Positions 53,476 to 60,933 of a stretch of 64,000 nt of DNA are shown piece after piece. This DNA is from JAFGVL01 sp963662245 (GTDB taxonomy: Bacteria > Bacteroidota > Bacteroidia > Bacteroidales > Paludibacteraceae), in NCBI GenBank assembly GCA_963662245.2, contig CAXXVQ010000009.1, positions 496,001-560,000 of the forward strand, written 5' to 3'. Each line of letters begins with the position of its first letter. Positions within the stretch are counted from its first letter, which is position 1. The notes below the pieces were generated by a model that was not told the origin of the DNA, ran no database searches, and was given only the letters and a program-made list of their open reading frames with translations. Position numbers and translations under genes: made by a program.

Positions 53476-53492
53476 CGCAAAATATAAGAAAA

Positions 53493-55406
53493 ATGGCAAG
53501 CTGTTTACAAGTAGAGAATTTAACAAAGACATTTGGTGATAAATACCTTTTTGAAAACATTTCATTTGGGATTGCTGATGGTCAACGCATAGCTTTGATT
53601 GCAAAGAATGGAGCTGGAAAAACAACCTTGCTTTCTATTCTGGCTGGTGATGAGGATTATCAAAGTGGAACAATCTCTTTCAGAAGAGGTTTGAGAGTTG
53701 GGTATTTGCGTCAAGATCCCGGATTTAATGAGGAGCTAAATGTACTTGAGGCTTGTTTTAGTACAGATAATGAGGCTACTGTTGTTATTCGTGAGTATGA
53801 GGATTTGACCGAACGAATTGTTCAAGGAAAGTCAGTGAATAATGACAGATATGAGCATGTGTTGGCTAGAATGGATGAACTAAAAGCTTGGGAATATGAA
53901 ACAAGAATTAAGCAAATTCTAGGAAAACTTAAGATTCATAATTTTGAGCAAAAGATAAAAGAGTTATCCGGAGGACAGTTGAAACGAGTTGCTTTGGCAA
54001 ATGTGCTGATTTCAGAACCTGATTTATTGATTCTGGATGAGCCAACTAATCACTTGGATTTAGAAATGGTAGAGTGGTTGGAGGAATTTCTGCGTAACAG
54101 CAAAATGGCTCTTCTAATGGTTACGCACGATAGATATTTCTTAGATCGAGTTTGTTCTGATATTTTAGAAATAGATCACGAGAAAATGTATGTCTATAAA
54201 GGGAATTATAGTTACTACTTAGATAAGCGTCAGGATAGGATTGATAATTTCAATGCTGAACTTGAAAAGGTAAATAATCTTTATCGAAAGGAGCTTGATT
54301 GGATGCGAAGACAGCCGAAAGCTCGTACCCATAAATCAAAGTCTCGTACAGAAGCTTTCTCAGATATAGAAAAACGAGCAAATCAAAGAAGAGAAGATAA
54401 GCAGGTTGAATTAGAAGTAAAAGCACAATATTTAGGTTCGAAGATATTCGAGGCACAATACATATCAAAAGCGTATGGGGACTTAAAGATACTTGATAAC
54501 TTCTACTATAATTTCTCGCGCTATGAGAAATTAGGTATTGTTGGGAAGAATGGAACTGGTAAATCTACTTTCCTAAAGATGTTGATGGGGCAGGTGAAGC
54601 CTGATTCAGGTACTTTTGATATTGGAGAGACTGTTGTGTTTGGTTATTACAGTCAGGATGGTTTGCATTTTGATGAGCAGATGAAAGTGATTGATGTTGT
54701 TCAAGAAATTGCGGAAGAGATATCATTAGGAAATGGAAAGAAACTGAGTGCATCTCAATTCCTGCAACTATTCTTATTTGCCCCTGAAGTTCAACATAAT
54801 TATGTGTATAAACTAAGTGGAGGAGAGCGTCGGCGCTTGTATTTGTGTACAGTGTTGATGCGCAACCCAAATTTCTTAGTGCTGGATGAACCAACTAATG
54901 ATCTAGATATTGCAACGCTAAATGTGCTGGAAGAATATTTGATTGGTTTTAAAGGCTGTGTAATTGTGGTGTCTCACGACCGTTTCTTTATGGATAAGGT
55001 GGTAGACCATATCTTAGCTTTTGAGGGTGGAGGTAAGGTAAAAGATTACCCTGGTAACTATACTGATTATAGAGATTGGAAGAGGTTGAAAGATGAGGAA
55101 GAGCAAGAGCAAAAAGAACTTGAAAAGCAGCAGGTAAAGGCAAAAGAAACAGCCACTCTAAAGTCGAATAAGAATACTCAAGACAAGCCCAAAAAACTAA
55201 GCTTTAATGAAAAGCGTGAGTTTGATCAGCTGGAAAATGATATTTTCGAGCTTGAAGAGGAAAAGTCTAATATTGAAGCTCAACTTTCAGGTGGAGAAGC
55301 CGATTCTGAAAAGATTGTAGAATTGTCAGCTAGAATGGGTGAGTTGATTGATGAGCTTGATGAAAAAACCATGAGGTGGCTAGAACTTAGTGAAATAGGA
55401 GGATAA
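53493..55406 (+). CDS. ABC-F family ATPase, Uup-like
   Basis: The 637-residue protein starts at ATG 53493; the open frame extends to 53448 but that part lies in the terminator and -7 box. It has two ABC domains. Domain 1 has Walker A AKNGAGKT (37-44), signature LSGGQLKRVALA and Walker B LLILDEPTNHLDL. Domain 2 has GKNGTGKST, LSGGERRRLYL and FLVLDEPTNDLDI. Between them is the ABC-F linker with the basic motif WMRRQPKARTHKSKSRTEAF. The C terminus is a charged coiled coil, as in Uup. No membrane segments are present. ABC-F proteins act on ribosomes; Uup is linked to translation and DNA-transposon excision phenotypes in E. coli. It is a housekeeping gene rather than an obvious antibiotic-resistance variant. 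Confidence 0.93.
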   Translation: MASCLQVENLTKTFGDKYLFENISFGIADGQRIALIAKNGAGKTTLLSILAGDEDYQSGTISFRRGLRVGYLRQDPGFNEELNVLEACFSTDNEATVVIREYEDLTERIVQGKSVNNDRYEHVLARMDELKAWEYETRIKQILGKLKIHNFEQKIKELSGGQLKRVALANVLISEPDLLILDEPTNHLDLEMVEWLEEFLRNSKMALLMVTHDRYFLDRVCSDILEIDHEKMYVYKGNYSYYLDKRQDRIDNFNAELEKVNNLYRKELDWMRRQPKARTHKSKSRTEAFSDIEKRANQRREDKQVELEVKAQYLGSKIFEAQYISKAYGDLKILDNFYYNFSRYEKLGIVGKNGTGKSTFLKMLMGQVKPDSGTFDIGETVVFGYYSQDGLHFDEQMKVIDVVQEIAEEISLGNGKKLSASQFLQLFLFAPEVQHNYVYKLSGGERRRLYLCTVLMRNPNFLVLDEPTNDLDIATLNVLEEYLIGFKGCVIVVSHDRFFMDKVVDHILAFEGGGKVKDYPGNYTDYRDWKRLKDEEEQEQKELEKQQVKAKETATLKSNKNTQDKPKKLSFNEKREFDQLENDIFELEEEKSNIEAQLSGGEADSEKIVELSARMGELIDELDEKTMRWLELSEIGG

Positions 55407-55430
55407 GCTTTCTTTTTGTGATAGTTTTTT

Positions 55431-55438
55431 TAACTTTG
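55431..55438 (+). promoter_or_regulatory. Possible -7 box before the 497-aa protein gene
   Basis: TAACTTTG fits TAnnTTTG, 22 bases before ATG 55461; no suitable -33 TTG is present at 19-21 bases. Confidence 0.35.
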
Positions 55439-55460
55439 TTATAAGCGAATAAGTAGAAAA

Positions 55461-56954
55461 ATGATTGAGGAATTAGTCAAAATACATGATCAATTTACCA
55501 TTGAGGTTAAAACAGCTTTTATAGCAAATAATCCTAGGGGTAAAAATAGCTTTAATCTTAAAGCTTGGATATTTGTGCCTTCCAGTTTGGATATAAATCG
55601 CCATACATATTCAAAGGAAGTGTTTTATCGTGATTTAAAAGTTAATACACGCCTTACTACTCCGGTATATTCACTAGAAGAAATTGTTCATTCAAAGAAA
55701 TCTCCACTTGTGCATCTAGAGAATGCCATTGATGCTCTTTCTAAGTCTAAACATAGTTCACAGGATCAATATGAATATCAAATAAAGATGTTCAATTCAA
55801 TCTTGAAAAGTTCTCTTAGGGAGACGATAAATGATATTCTTGAACTTAATGATCATATAAAGATAACTGAGGAGATAGAGTGGTTTGTTGCTTTATGTAA
55901 AAAGATTAGTGTTAAGTATCGAGACTTAGAAGTGAAGGTTGAAAAGAATAAGTTTAATGATCTGATTTCAGAGTTGTACTTGTTTGGAGATGAGTTTTTA
56001 AGTTTCTTTATAGTGATGCATTGTTTTAAACTTATAAACGCATTTGATGCAAAAAATATTAAGTTGGAAAGTGCAAGAAATCTCTTAGTTGGCTTAATTA
56101 AATCTGAAAATAATTATAAGTCAGAAAAAGGATATTTGCTTGTTGAGAAAGACAGTTTAGATAATAATAGGCATTTGATTTTTAGACGAGGGGTACTTAA
56201 GAAGTATATTGAGAGTGAGTTGTTTTTATTGACACAAAAGAAAGAAGATGCGTTTATTCTAAAACAGTTTATTTACAGCTTTGCAGCAGGTATTTCAATG
56301 ATTTTTGCTACAGTTGTTGCGTTTTCTTTCCAACAAAAGTATGGGAATTTCACTATGCCATTTTTTACGGCATTAGTAGTTGGATACATGCTTAAAGATA
56401 GAATGAAGGAGCTTGGACGATATTATTTTGCTCATAAGTTTAGTGATAAGTATTATGATTTAAAAACAGAATTGGCAATAAACGATGAGTCAATAGGATG
56501 GTGTAAAGATGGTGTTGATTTTATACCTCAAGAGAAAATACCTCAGGAAGTTTCCAAGAAAAGAGCTAGGTCATCATTACTTGAGTTAAATAATAAATAC
56601 AATAAGGAAGAGGTTATTCTGTATCGATCAATGATAAAAACCGATAATGATTTAATCAATAAGAGTAAACATTATAAGATTGAAGGTATAAATCGTATCA
56701 TTCGGTTAAATCTTAAATCATTTCTTCAAAAGATGGATAACCCAGAGGTGCCATTGTATTATATAAATTCTGAGAATAATGATAAAGTAGAGGTAGTAAA
56801 TGGAGGAAAGGTTTACTTCTTAAATATTATTCTTGAGCTGGATGACAATGGCAAAAAGGAATTTCATAGATATTTGATAGAGTTGAATCGGGAAGGGATA
56901 TTAAGTGTGAAGAATTTAACAAATTTAGATTTGAATCAATATAAAAAGCCTTAA
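55461..56954 (+). CDS. Unrecognised two-TM protein (497 aa)
   Basis: I do not recognise a named domain. Visible features are a soluble, mainly helical and charged N-terminal region (1-265) and two closely spaced hydrophobic segments: IYSFAAGISMIFATVVAFSF (about 273-292) and MPFFTALVVGYMLKD (about 299-315). The motif YMLKDRMKELGRYYF follows immediately after the second, and a cytoplasmic-type C-terminal domain of about 180 residues completes the protein, rich in charged residues and ending in a beta-rich stretch. There is no signal peptide. The hairpin-like TM pair with large flanking domains suggests an inner-membrane sensor or scaffold, but this is inference only. It stands alone, with a possible -7 box in front and a weak inverted-repeat structure behind. 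Confidence 0.75.
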   Translation: MIEELVKIHDQFTIEVKTAFIANNPRGKNSFNLKAWIFVPSSLDINRHTYSKEVFYRDLKVNTRLTTPVYSLEEIVHSKKSPLVHLENAIDALSKSKHSSQDQYEYQIKMFNSILKSSLRETINDILELNDHIKITEEIEWFVALCKKISVKYRDLEVKVEKNKFNDLISELYLFGDEFLSFFIVMHCFKLINAFDAKNIKLESARNLLVGLIKSENNYKSEKGYLLVEKDSLDNNRHLIFRRGVLKKYIESELFLLTQKKEDAFILKQFIYSFAAGISMIFATVVAFSFQQKYGNFTMPFFTALVVGYMLKDRMKELGRYYFAHKFSDKYYDLKTELAINDESIGWCKDGVDFIPQEKIPQEVSKKRARSSLLELNNKYNKEEVILYRSMIKTDNDLINKSKHYKIEGINRIIRLNLKSFLQKMDNPEVPLYYINSENNDKVEVVNGGKVYFLNIILELDDNGKKEFHRYLIELNREGILSVKNLTNLDLNQYKKP

Positions 56955-57030
56955 TTCGCTGATTTAGGCACTATCTAGTAAAAATGAGTAAATAGAAAAA
57001 TTAAGGCTCAGCTTAAAATCCAAGCCTAAA
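56947..57030. terminator. Interleaved inverted repeats between the 497-aa gene and the OmpA-family gene
   Basis: AGCCTTAATT (56947-56956) is complementary to AATTAAGGCT (56999-57008), and TTTAGGC (56963-56969) to GCCTAAA (57024-57030). The pairs interleave, and each arm can alternatively form a local hairpin. T-rich sequence follows. It is probably a convergent-gene terminator region, with weaker support than the other terminators. Confidence 0.4.
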
Positions 57031-57074
57031 CTTTTCTATTTTTGATAGTGAGTTATTCCGTTAAAAAAGAAAGC

Positions 57075-58346
57075 TTATTCTTCTTGAAGAATAAATATTT
57101 CTACTCGTCTATTTTGAGAACGCCCATCCTCCGTTTTATTATCTGCAATTGGTTCTTTAGATCCGATACCTGTTGTTTTAATACGAGCTCTAGATATTCC
57201 CATCATTTCGAAATAATTTTCTGTAGCTATAGCTCTATCAATAGATAATTTTTGATTAAACCTTTCAGAACCAGTATTATCTGCATGTCCGATTATTTCA
57301 ATTAAATAATCAGGGTTTTCTTTTAATAAAGCAACCGAGTTATCCAAATCTGTATATGACTTTGTTTGTAATGATGCTTTCCCTATTGCAAAATAGATTT
57401 TACAGAATTGTTTTCTGACTATTTCTTTTTTCTTTTCTATCACAGGAGTAGGAGCTATTACCGTTTTTTCTTTTTTAGTGATTTCTTTGGCTAAAGTTTT
57501 TTCTTCGTTTTTTGGTTGTTCTTTTACAAAAGGCTTTTTATCAGATGCTTTTGTTGGTTCTTTTATATTAGTTGGTTTAACGAATTTAGGTGTATCTGTT
57601 TTTTTCTTGCCAAAACAGTATACAATACCTAGGCTGTGTTGTAGTTGCCAATCATTATTTGTTCCTGTCTCATAAAAGTCAATATTGTCTTTTGTTGTTA
57701 AACCACATTCTATTTGATAACGGAGGCTCCATCTTTTAGTCATTTTATATTCAAGACCTAATCCAATAGAACCAATTCCGGCTATAACATTATTCGGCTT
57801 ATGATTTTGTTTTATAGTAATATAATTTTCTGTGGCACTTTCATTTTGTTTAGAAGGAAAATAATCATCACCAGTAGAGGCATTTACTTGTGTTGATATG
57901 TCAGAATAAAATAAAGTTCCTGCTGCTATAGTAATATATGGAACAAAAATATATTCTTCATTTCCAAGAAATTTAATTTGTAAGTTTAAGTTTGTGTTTA
58001 TTAGTGAGTTAACCTTAAAGTTTCGGTAGGATAAATTGTTTTCATCTTTATTTTCAAATCCTATTGTTCCATAAGAAACATAAATTCCAGCATCAAAGTA
58101 ACGATTAAGGTATCGGTTTAAAGATAAAGCCCCTCCACCATAAAGCATGTCAAAGTTATAAATAGTGTTTTTTGTATAGTTAAATAGGTTTCCTGTAGTG
58201 TATCTGCTGGAGTAATTACGCAGATCTCCTAAATATTCAGTTTTTACTCCATAAAAACCAATACTCCAAGGATAGGAAGCCGTTTGAGCACTAATGGAAA
58301 TTCCTGTAAATAGTGCAAAAAGAATAATAGCTAAAAGTTTTTTCAT
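57075..58346 (-). CDS. OmpA-family outer-membrane protein (423 aa)
   Basis: A signal peptide (LLAIILFALFTGISISAQ) precedes an N-terminal region with alternating aromatic strands typical of an outer-membrane beta-barrel (YPWSIGFYGVKTEYLGDL, YRNFKVNSLINTNLNLQIKF, GLGLEYKMTKRWSLRYQIECGL). A basic, Lys/Pro-rich linker follows (about 240-310). The C-terminal OmpA/MotB peptidoglycan-binding domain has FAIGKASLQTKSYTDLD, EIIGHADNTGSERFNQKLSIDRA and GSKEPIADNKTEDGRSQNRRVEI, with the D and R residues that contact diaminopimelate. It links the outer membrane to the cell wall. It is divergent from a small XRE regulator across 146 bases that contain three matching palindromes, two of which overlap its promoter. 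Confidence 0.92.
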   Translation of the reverse strand: MKKLLAIILFALFTGISISAQTASYPWSIGFYGVKTEYLGDLRNYSSRYTTGNLFNYTKNTIYNFDMLYGGGALSLNRYLNRYFDAGIYVSYGTIGFENKDENNLSYRNFKVNSLINTNLNLQIKFLGNEEYIFVPYITIAAGTLFYSDISTQVNASTGDDYFPSKQNESATENYITIKQNHKPNNVIAGIGSIGLGLEYKMTKRWSLRYQIECGLTTKDNIDFYETGTNNDWQLQHSLGIVYCFGKKKTDTPKFVKPTNIKEPTKASDKKPFVKEQPKNEEKTLAKEITKKEKTVIAPTPVIEKKKEIVRKQFCKIYFAIGKASLQTKSYTDLDNSVALLKENPDYLIEIIGHADNTGSERFNQKLSIDRAIATENYFEMMGISRARIKTTGIGSKEPIADNKTEDGRSQNRRVEIFILQEE

Positions 58347-58397
58347 AAGATTCTGTTTAGATAGGTTAATAATTTATGATGTTTTTTGTTTTGTTTC

Positions 58398-58417
58398 TGT
58401 CGTATTTAAATATGACA
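58398..58417. promoter_or_regulatory. Operator-like palindrome, site 1
   Basis: TGTCGTATTTAAATATGACA is a 20-bp palindrome with one mismatched pair, of the form TGTC-N12-GACA. It overlaps the -7 box of the OmpA-family gene (58416-58423). Confidence 0.7.
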
Positions 58418-58446
58418 AAAGTATAAATAGATTTCAATTTGTCAAA
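58416..58446 (-). promoter_or_regulatory. Promoter of the OmpA-family gene
   Basis: On the minus strand, TTTG (58446-58443), a 19-base spacer, and TACTTTTG (58423-58416) fit TTTG/TAnnTTTG exactly. Operator-like sites 1 and 2 overlap the -7 and -33 elements respectively. Confidence 0.7.
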
Positions 58447-58459
58447 TTTTAATATGACA
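58440..58459. promoter_or_regulatory. Operator-like palindrome, site 2
   Basis: TGTCAAATTTTAATATGACA has the same TGTC-N12-GACA form. Symmetry extends two bases further on each side. It starts 42 bases after the start of site 1. Confidence 0.7.
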
Positions 58460-58463
58460 AATC

Positions 58464-58483
58464 TGTCGTATAATTGGTTGACA
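58464..58483. promoter_or_regulatory. Operator-like palindrome, site 3
   Basis: TGTCGTATAATTGGTTGACA is the third TGTC-N12-GACA site, with a weaker inner half. It lies 9 bases before the regulator's ATG and overlaps GACATTTG (58480-58487), a one-mismatch -7 box for the regulator. Confidence 0.65.
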
Positions 58484-58492
58484 TTTGTGTTT

Positions 58493-58714
58493 ATGACAAA
58501 AGACGAGCTTAATTTTAAGATAGGTCAGCGCATTATTGAATTGCGAACTGAAATTGGATGGAGTCAGTCTGATTTAGCCAGAGCTTGTTATAAAGATAGG
58601 CAAGCAATTGAGAAATTGGAGAATGGAAAAGTAAACCCCACGCTTTTTACTCTTTTTGAGGTCTCAAAGGCTTTGAATATTTCGGTGAAAGATCTGTTTA
58701 ATTTTAATATTTGA
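58493..58714 (+). CDS. Small XRE/Cro-CI-type DNA-binding regulator (73 aa)
   Basis: The start ATG 58493 is chosen because it gives the compact single-domain protein. The frame is open to TTG 58439, but that upstream part consists of the palindromic operator region. The protein is almost entirely a helix-turn-helix: FKIGQRIIELRTEIGWSQSDLARACYKDRQAIEKLENGKVNPTLFTLFEVSKALNISVKDLF, with the recognition-helix pair WSQSDLARA and RQAIEKLENG. It has no effector domain, so control is probably by dimer formation alone. It is divergent from the OmpA-family gene, and the three TGTC-N12-GACA palindromes in between make it the likely regulator of both itself and that gene. Confidence 0.88.
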   Translation: MTKDELNFKIGQRIIELRTEIGWSQSDLARACYKDRQAIEKLENGKVNPTLFTLFEVSKALNISVKDLFNFNI

Positions 58715-58732
58715 ATTTTATGTATAAATATA

Positions 58733-58764
58733 AAAAGCCATAATCATTAGTGATTATGGCTTTT
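58733..58764. terminator. Perfect 14-bp bidirectional terminator between the XRE gene and rubrerythrin
   Basis: AAAAGCCATAATCA (58733-58746) pairs with TGATTATGGCTTTT (58751-58764) around TTAG. A-rich and T-rich ends serve both convergent genes. Confidence 0.93.
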
Positions 58765-58786
58765 CTTTTATCTGTTACTATTCTTA

Positions 58787-59365
58787 TTAATAGTTAGATT
58801 TTTTCACTTCAAAATGAGCTTTTGGATGCTTGCATGCTGGACAGTTTTCTAAAGCTTTTTTGCCAGTATGAACATATCCACAGTTTCTACATTGCCATTC
58901 AACTTCTTCTTCTTTTTCAAATACAGTATTTGACTCAATGTTTGCAATTAATTTTTTGTAACGCATTTCATGCTCGTATTCAACTTTAGCAATCATTTTG
59001 TACATAGTTGCAATTTCTTTGAATCCTTCTTCTGCAGCAATTTCAGCAAATTTTGGGTAGTCAAGTTCCCATTCTTCGTGTTCTCCTTCAGCAGCGGCTT
59101 TTAGGTTTTCAAGTGTTGTAGCAATTACACCAGCAGGATATGAAGCTGTAATCTCTACCATTCCCCCTTCTAGGTGTTTGAACATTTGTTTAGCATGTTC
59201 TTTTTCTTGATTTGCTGTTTCTTCAAAGATTGCAGCAATTTGTTCGTATCCTTCTTTTTTTGCAATGCTAGCAAAGAAGGTGTAGCGATTACGAGCTTGA
59301 GATTCACCTGCAAATGATGTTAATAGATTTTTCTCCGTTTGTGTTCCTTTTACTGATTTTTCCAT
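58787..59365 (-). CDS. rbr: Rubrerythrin
   Basis: The 192-residue non-haem di-iron protein reduces hydrogen peroxide in anaerobes. The N-terminal ferritin-like four-helix domain has the iron ligands E21 (GESQARNRY), E54 and H57 (EKEH), a glutamate pair near 95-98 and E129/H132 (EYEH). The C-terminal rubredoxin-like domain has C159, C162, C175 and C178 (CRNCGYVHTG, CPACKHPKAHFE). All expected ligands are present and the length is normal. It lies 62 bases after the Fur-family gene and has its own promoter overlapping the space just after the fur stop. This fits both operon read-through and independent induction under oxidative stress. Confidence 0.96.
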   Translation of the reverse strand: MEKSVKGTQTEKNLLTSFAGESQARNRYTFFASIAKKEGYEQIAAIFEETANQEKEHAKQMFKHLEGGMVEITASYPAGVIATTLENLKAAAEGEHEEWELDYPKFAEIAAEEGFKEIATMYKMIAKVEYEHEMRYKKLIANIESNTVFEKEEEVEWQCRNCGYVHTGKKALENCPACKHPKAHFEVKKSNY

Positions 59366-59416
59366 AGTCGTTTTATTTTATTTAATTGTTGAAATTTAAT
59401 CCTGCATAGAAGTACG

Positions 59417-59447
59417 CAAATCTAATTTTAATTCGTGTAATTTCCAA
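59417..59447 (-). promoter_or_regulatory. Rubrerythrin promoter
   Basis: On the minus strand, TTG (59447-59445), a 20-base spacer, and TAGATTTG (59424-59417) match the Bacteroidota consensus. The -33 element lies inside the last codons of the Fur-family gene. An imperfect AT-rich inverted repeat (59381-59399) lies about 20 bases downstream and could be an operator. Confidence 0.65.
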
Positions 59448-59841
59448 CAATTAAAAGGCGAATATCTCTAACATTTATTGAATTTGATTGTTTTTTTTCT
59501 AGATAATCTGCAATTAGATTATGTAGCTCTGGGTCATGGAAGTCTTCAATCTTGTCGTGTTCCGGATCACATACATGATAATGTTTGTCCATCCTGCAGT
59601 CATACCTCATTTTGTCATGACAAGTTTCTAGCTTGAATATAAGTCTTTTATTCTCAAAGTGTTCAAGTGTATTGTAGATTGTCGCAATTGAAATGTTTGG
59701 ATTTTTCTCATGGACATAATTTATGATGTCCTCTGCGTAAGGATGACATAATTCGTTTAACGCTTCATAGACCACAAGTCTTTGAGGGGTAACTTTTAAG
59801 CCGTAATCTTTTAGTCTTTGACGGATCTCATCAACTTCCAT
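59428..59841 (-). CDS. Fur-family regulator, probably PerR-like
   Basis: The 137-residue protein has a winged-helix DNA-binding half (KVTPQRLVVYEAL, PNISIATIYNTLEHFENKRLIFKL) and a short dimerisation/metal half (MRYDCRMDKHYHVCDPEHDKIEDFHDPEL). The regulatory-metal ligands of PerR/Fur are represented by H and D residues, including the DKHYH region. The usual second structural-zinc CxxC pairs are missing (VCDPEHD in place of VCxxCG), a form I recall from other Bacteroidota. Sitting between a flavoprotein and rubrerythrin, it is more likely a peroxide or redox regulator than an iron regulator. It starts 12 bases after the flavoprotein gene. Confidence 0.88.
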   Translation of the reverse strand: MEVDEIRQRLKDYGLKVTPQRLVVYEALNELCHPYAEDIINYVHEKNPNISIATIYNTLEHFENKRLIFKLETCHDKMRYDCRMDKHYHVCDPEHDKIEDFHDPELHNLIADYLEKKQSNSINVRDIRLLIVGNYTN

Positions 59842-59853
59842 AACTTAGTAGGG

Positions 59854-60333
59854 TTAGTAGTTTTTTTTATGTGGTTCTGCAAATGATTTGCAGGTTATAT
59901 TAGTGGGTTTTATTTTCCAAATCTTTACATTCTTCAGTGCCGGAGTTGAATAAGTAAAATCTTTATCAGAATATTGAGCCATTAAAATATTCAAAGCTTC
60001 TTCTTTTTCTTTAAGGTTATCTGGGAACTCTACACTGCCCCATGCAACAACGCTCTTAGATCTCATTCGATAGCTACATGCTACTTGTGGGTGTTGAAAA
60101 ACTAATTCGCTCTCAGTACAAAAAGTAATGCAGACTTTGTTGTTGCTGTTAATGATGTCTATTAGTTCTCCTTCAGGAGCAGAGTGTAAATAGATGATTT
60201 CATCTCGGTATCCAAAATTCATTGGAAGTACATATGGCGTTCCATCTGTATTTGCTACACCCAAGTAGCATGTTTGGCATGATTTGATTATTTCTCCAAT
60301 CTCTTCAATTTCATCAATTTTAATCGTTTTCAT
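59854..60333 (-). CDS. Pyridoxamine 5'-phosphate oxidase-family flavoprotein (NimA-like fold)
   Basis: The 159-residue protein has the split-barrel FMN-binding fold: CQTCYLGVANTDGTPYVLPMNFGYRDEIIYLHSAPEGELIDII, then KVCITFCTESELV, and SYRMRSKSVVAWGSVEF, followed by a helical segment and KIWKIKPTNITCKSF. The segments LPMNFGY, LHSA..G and the V-V-x-W/G-x-G/A strand match the Putative_PNPOx family to which the 5-nitroimidazole reductases (Nim) also belong. The role is probably flavin-dependent reduction or redox protection. It is the first gene of the flavoprotein-fur-rbr cluster. Nim-type drug-reducing activity cannot be claimed from sequence alone. Confidence 0.87.
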   Translation of the reverse strand: MKTIKIDEIEEIGEIIKSCQTCYLGVANTDGTPYVLPMNFGYRDEIIYLHSAPEGELIDIINSNNKVCITFCTESELVFQHPQVACSYRMRSKSVVAWGSVEFPDNLKEKEEALNILMAQYSDKDFTYSTPALKNVKIWKIKPTNITCKSFAEPHKKNY

Positions 60334-60337
60334 TTTG

Positions 60338-60368
60338 TAAATATACTATTTAGATTTGTTAATTTCAA
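60338..60368 (-). promoter_or_regulatory. Candidate promoter of the flavoprotein-fur-rbr cluster
   Basis: On the minus strand, TTG (60368-60366), a 20-base spacer, and TATATTTA (60345-60338) fit, with one mismatch in the last base of the -7 box. The box ends 4 bases before the ATG, which would make the transcript nearly leaderless; this lowers confidence. Confidence 0.4.
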
Positions 60369-60468
60369 TGATTAATATTTTGCCGACCTTGTGCAAAATG
60401 GTCTTATTTGCTGTGTCTACCTGTTTGTGATGAAAAATTAAAATGTTAAAACTTTGTATTCAGGGTTT

Positions 60469-60933
60469 TTAGTCGCCTTTCCCAAAAAATAGCTTTATGT
60501 TGTGCCATGATCTTACTGCTTTGCCGTCTTTTTGAGCAGGATTCCATTTTGGCATTGCGTTGATTATCTTGGTAGCTTCATTTTCAAATTTTTCTTCAGT
60601 ATGGTTTAGGTACTCAATATGAGTAATGGTTCCGTCTCTTTCAATAATAAATCTACAGATAAGGCTGTAACTATCACTGTCGTTTTTATTTTGAGCTGGA
60701 TTTTGCATTAGGTAACTGATAAATCTATTATAGGCTTTTTCTCCACCAAGATATGAGGCTGGAGAGTCAACTTTTAGCATTAACTCTTCTTCTTTGGCAA
60801 ACCTGAGTTCTGTTTCTGTGTAAGGACAGCCGCAGCTTGGATTAACTAATGTTTCTTGAGCTACAATTGTTATCCTAACTTGGAAGGCTAAGATGATCAG
60901 GGGAAGTAAAATGTATATTTTTTTGAATTGCAT
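60469..60933 (-). CDS. Periplasmic TonB-C-like protein (154 aa)
   Basis: A signal peptide (ILLPLIILAFQVRITIVAQ) is followed by a short Cys-containing segment (SCGCPYTETEL). The rest resembles the TonB C-terminal domain used in Bacteroidota stand-alone proteins: a GGEKAYNRFISYLMQN helix, ICRFIIERDGTITHIEYL, FENEATKIINAMPKWNPAQKDGKAVRSWHNIKLFF. There is no N-terminal membrane anchor of the ExbB/D-interacting type and no proline-rich linker, so it is not a functional TonB by itself. It may bind envelope partners. It is separated from the neighbouring flavoprotein gene by 135 bases. Confidence 0.8.
   Translation of the reverse strand: MQFKKIYILLPLIILAFQVRITIVAQETLVNPSCGCPYTETELRFAKEEELMLKVDSPASYLGGEKAYNRFISYLMQNPAQNKNDSDSYSLICRFIIERDGTITHIEYLNHTEEKFENEATKIINAMPKWNPAQKDGKAVRSWHNIKLFFGKGD

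Noticed and set aside
53448..53492. N-terminal extension of the ABC-F protein from 53448
   Set aside because: The extra codons run through the hisS terminator and a -7 promoter box; ATG 53493 gives the usual ABC-F start.
58439..58492. N-terminal extension of the XRE regulator from TTG 58439
   Set aside because: The 18 extra codons are formed by the palindromic operator region and add no helix-turn-helix sequence.
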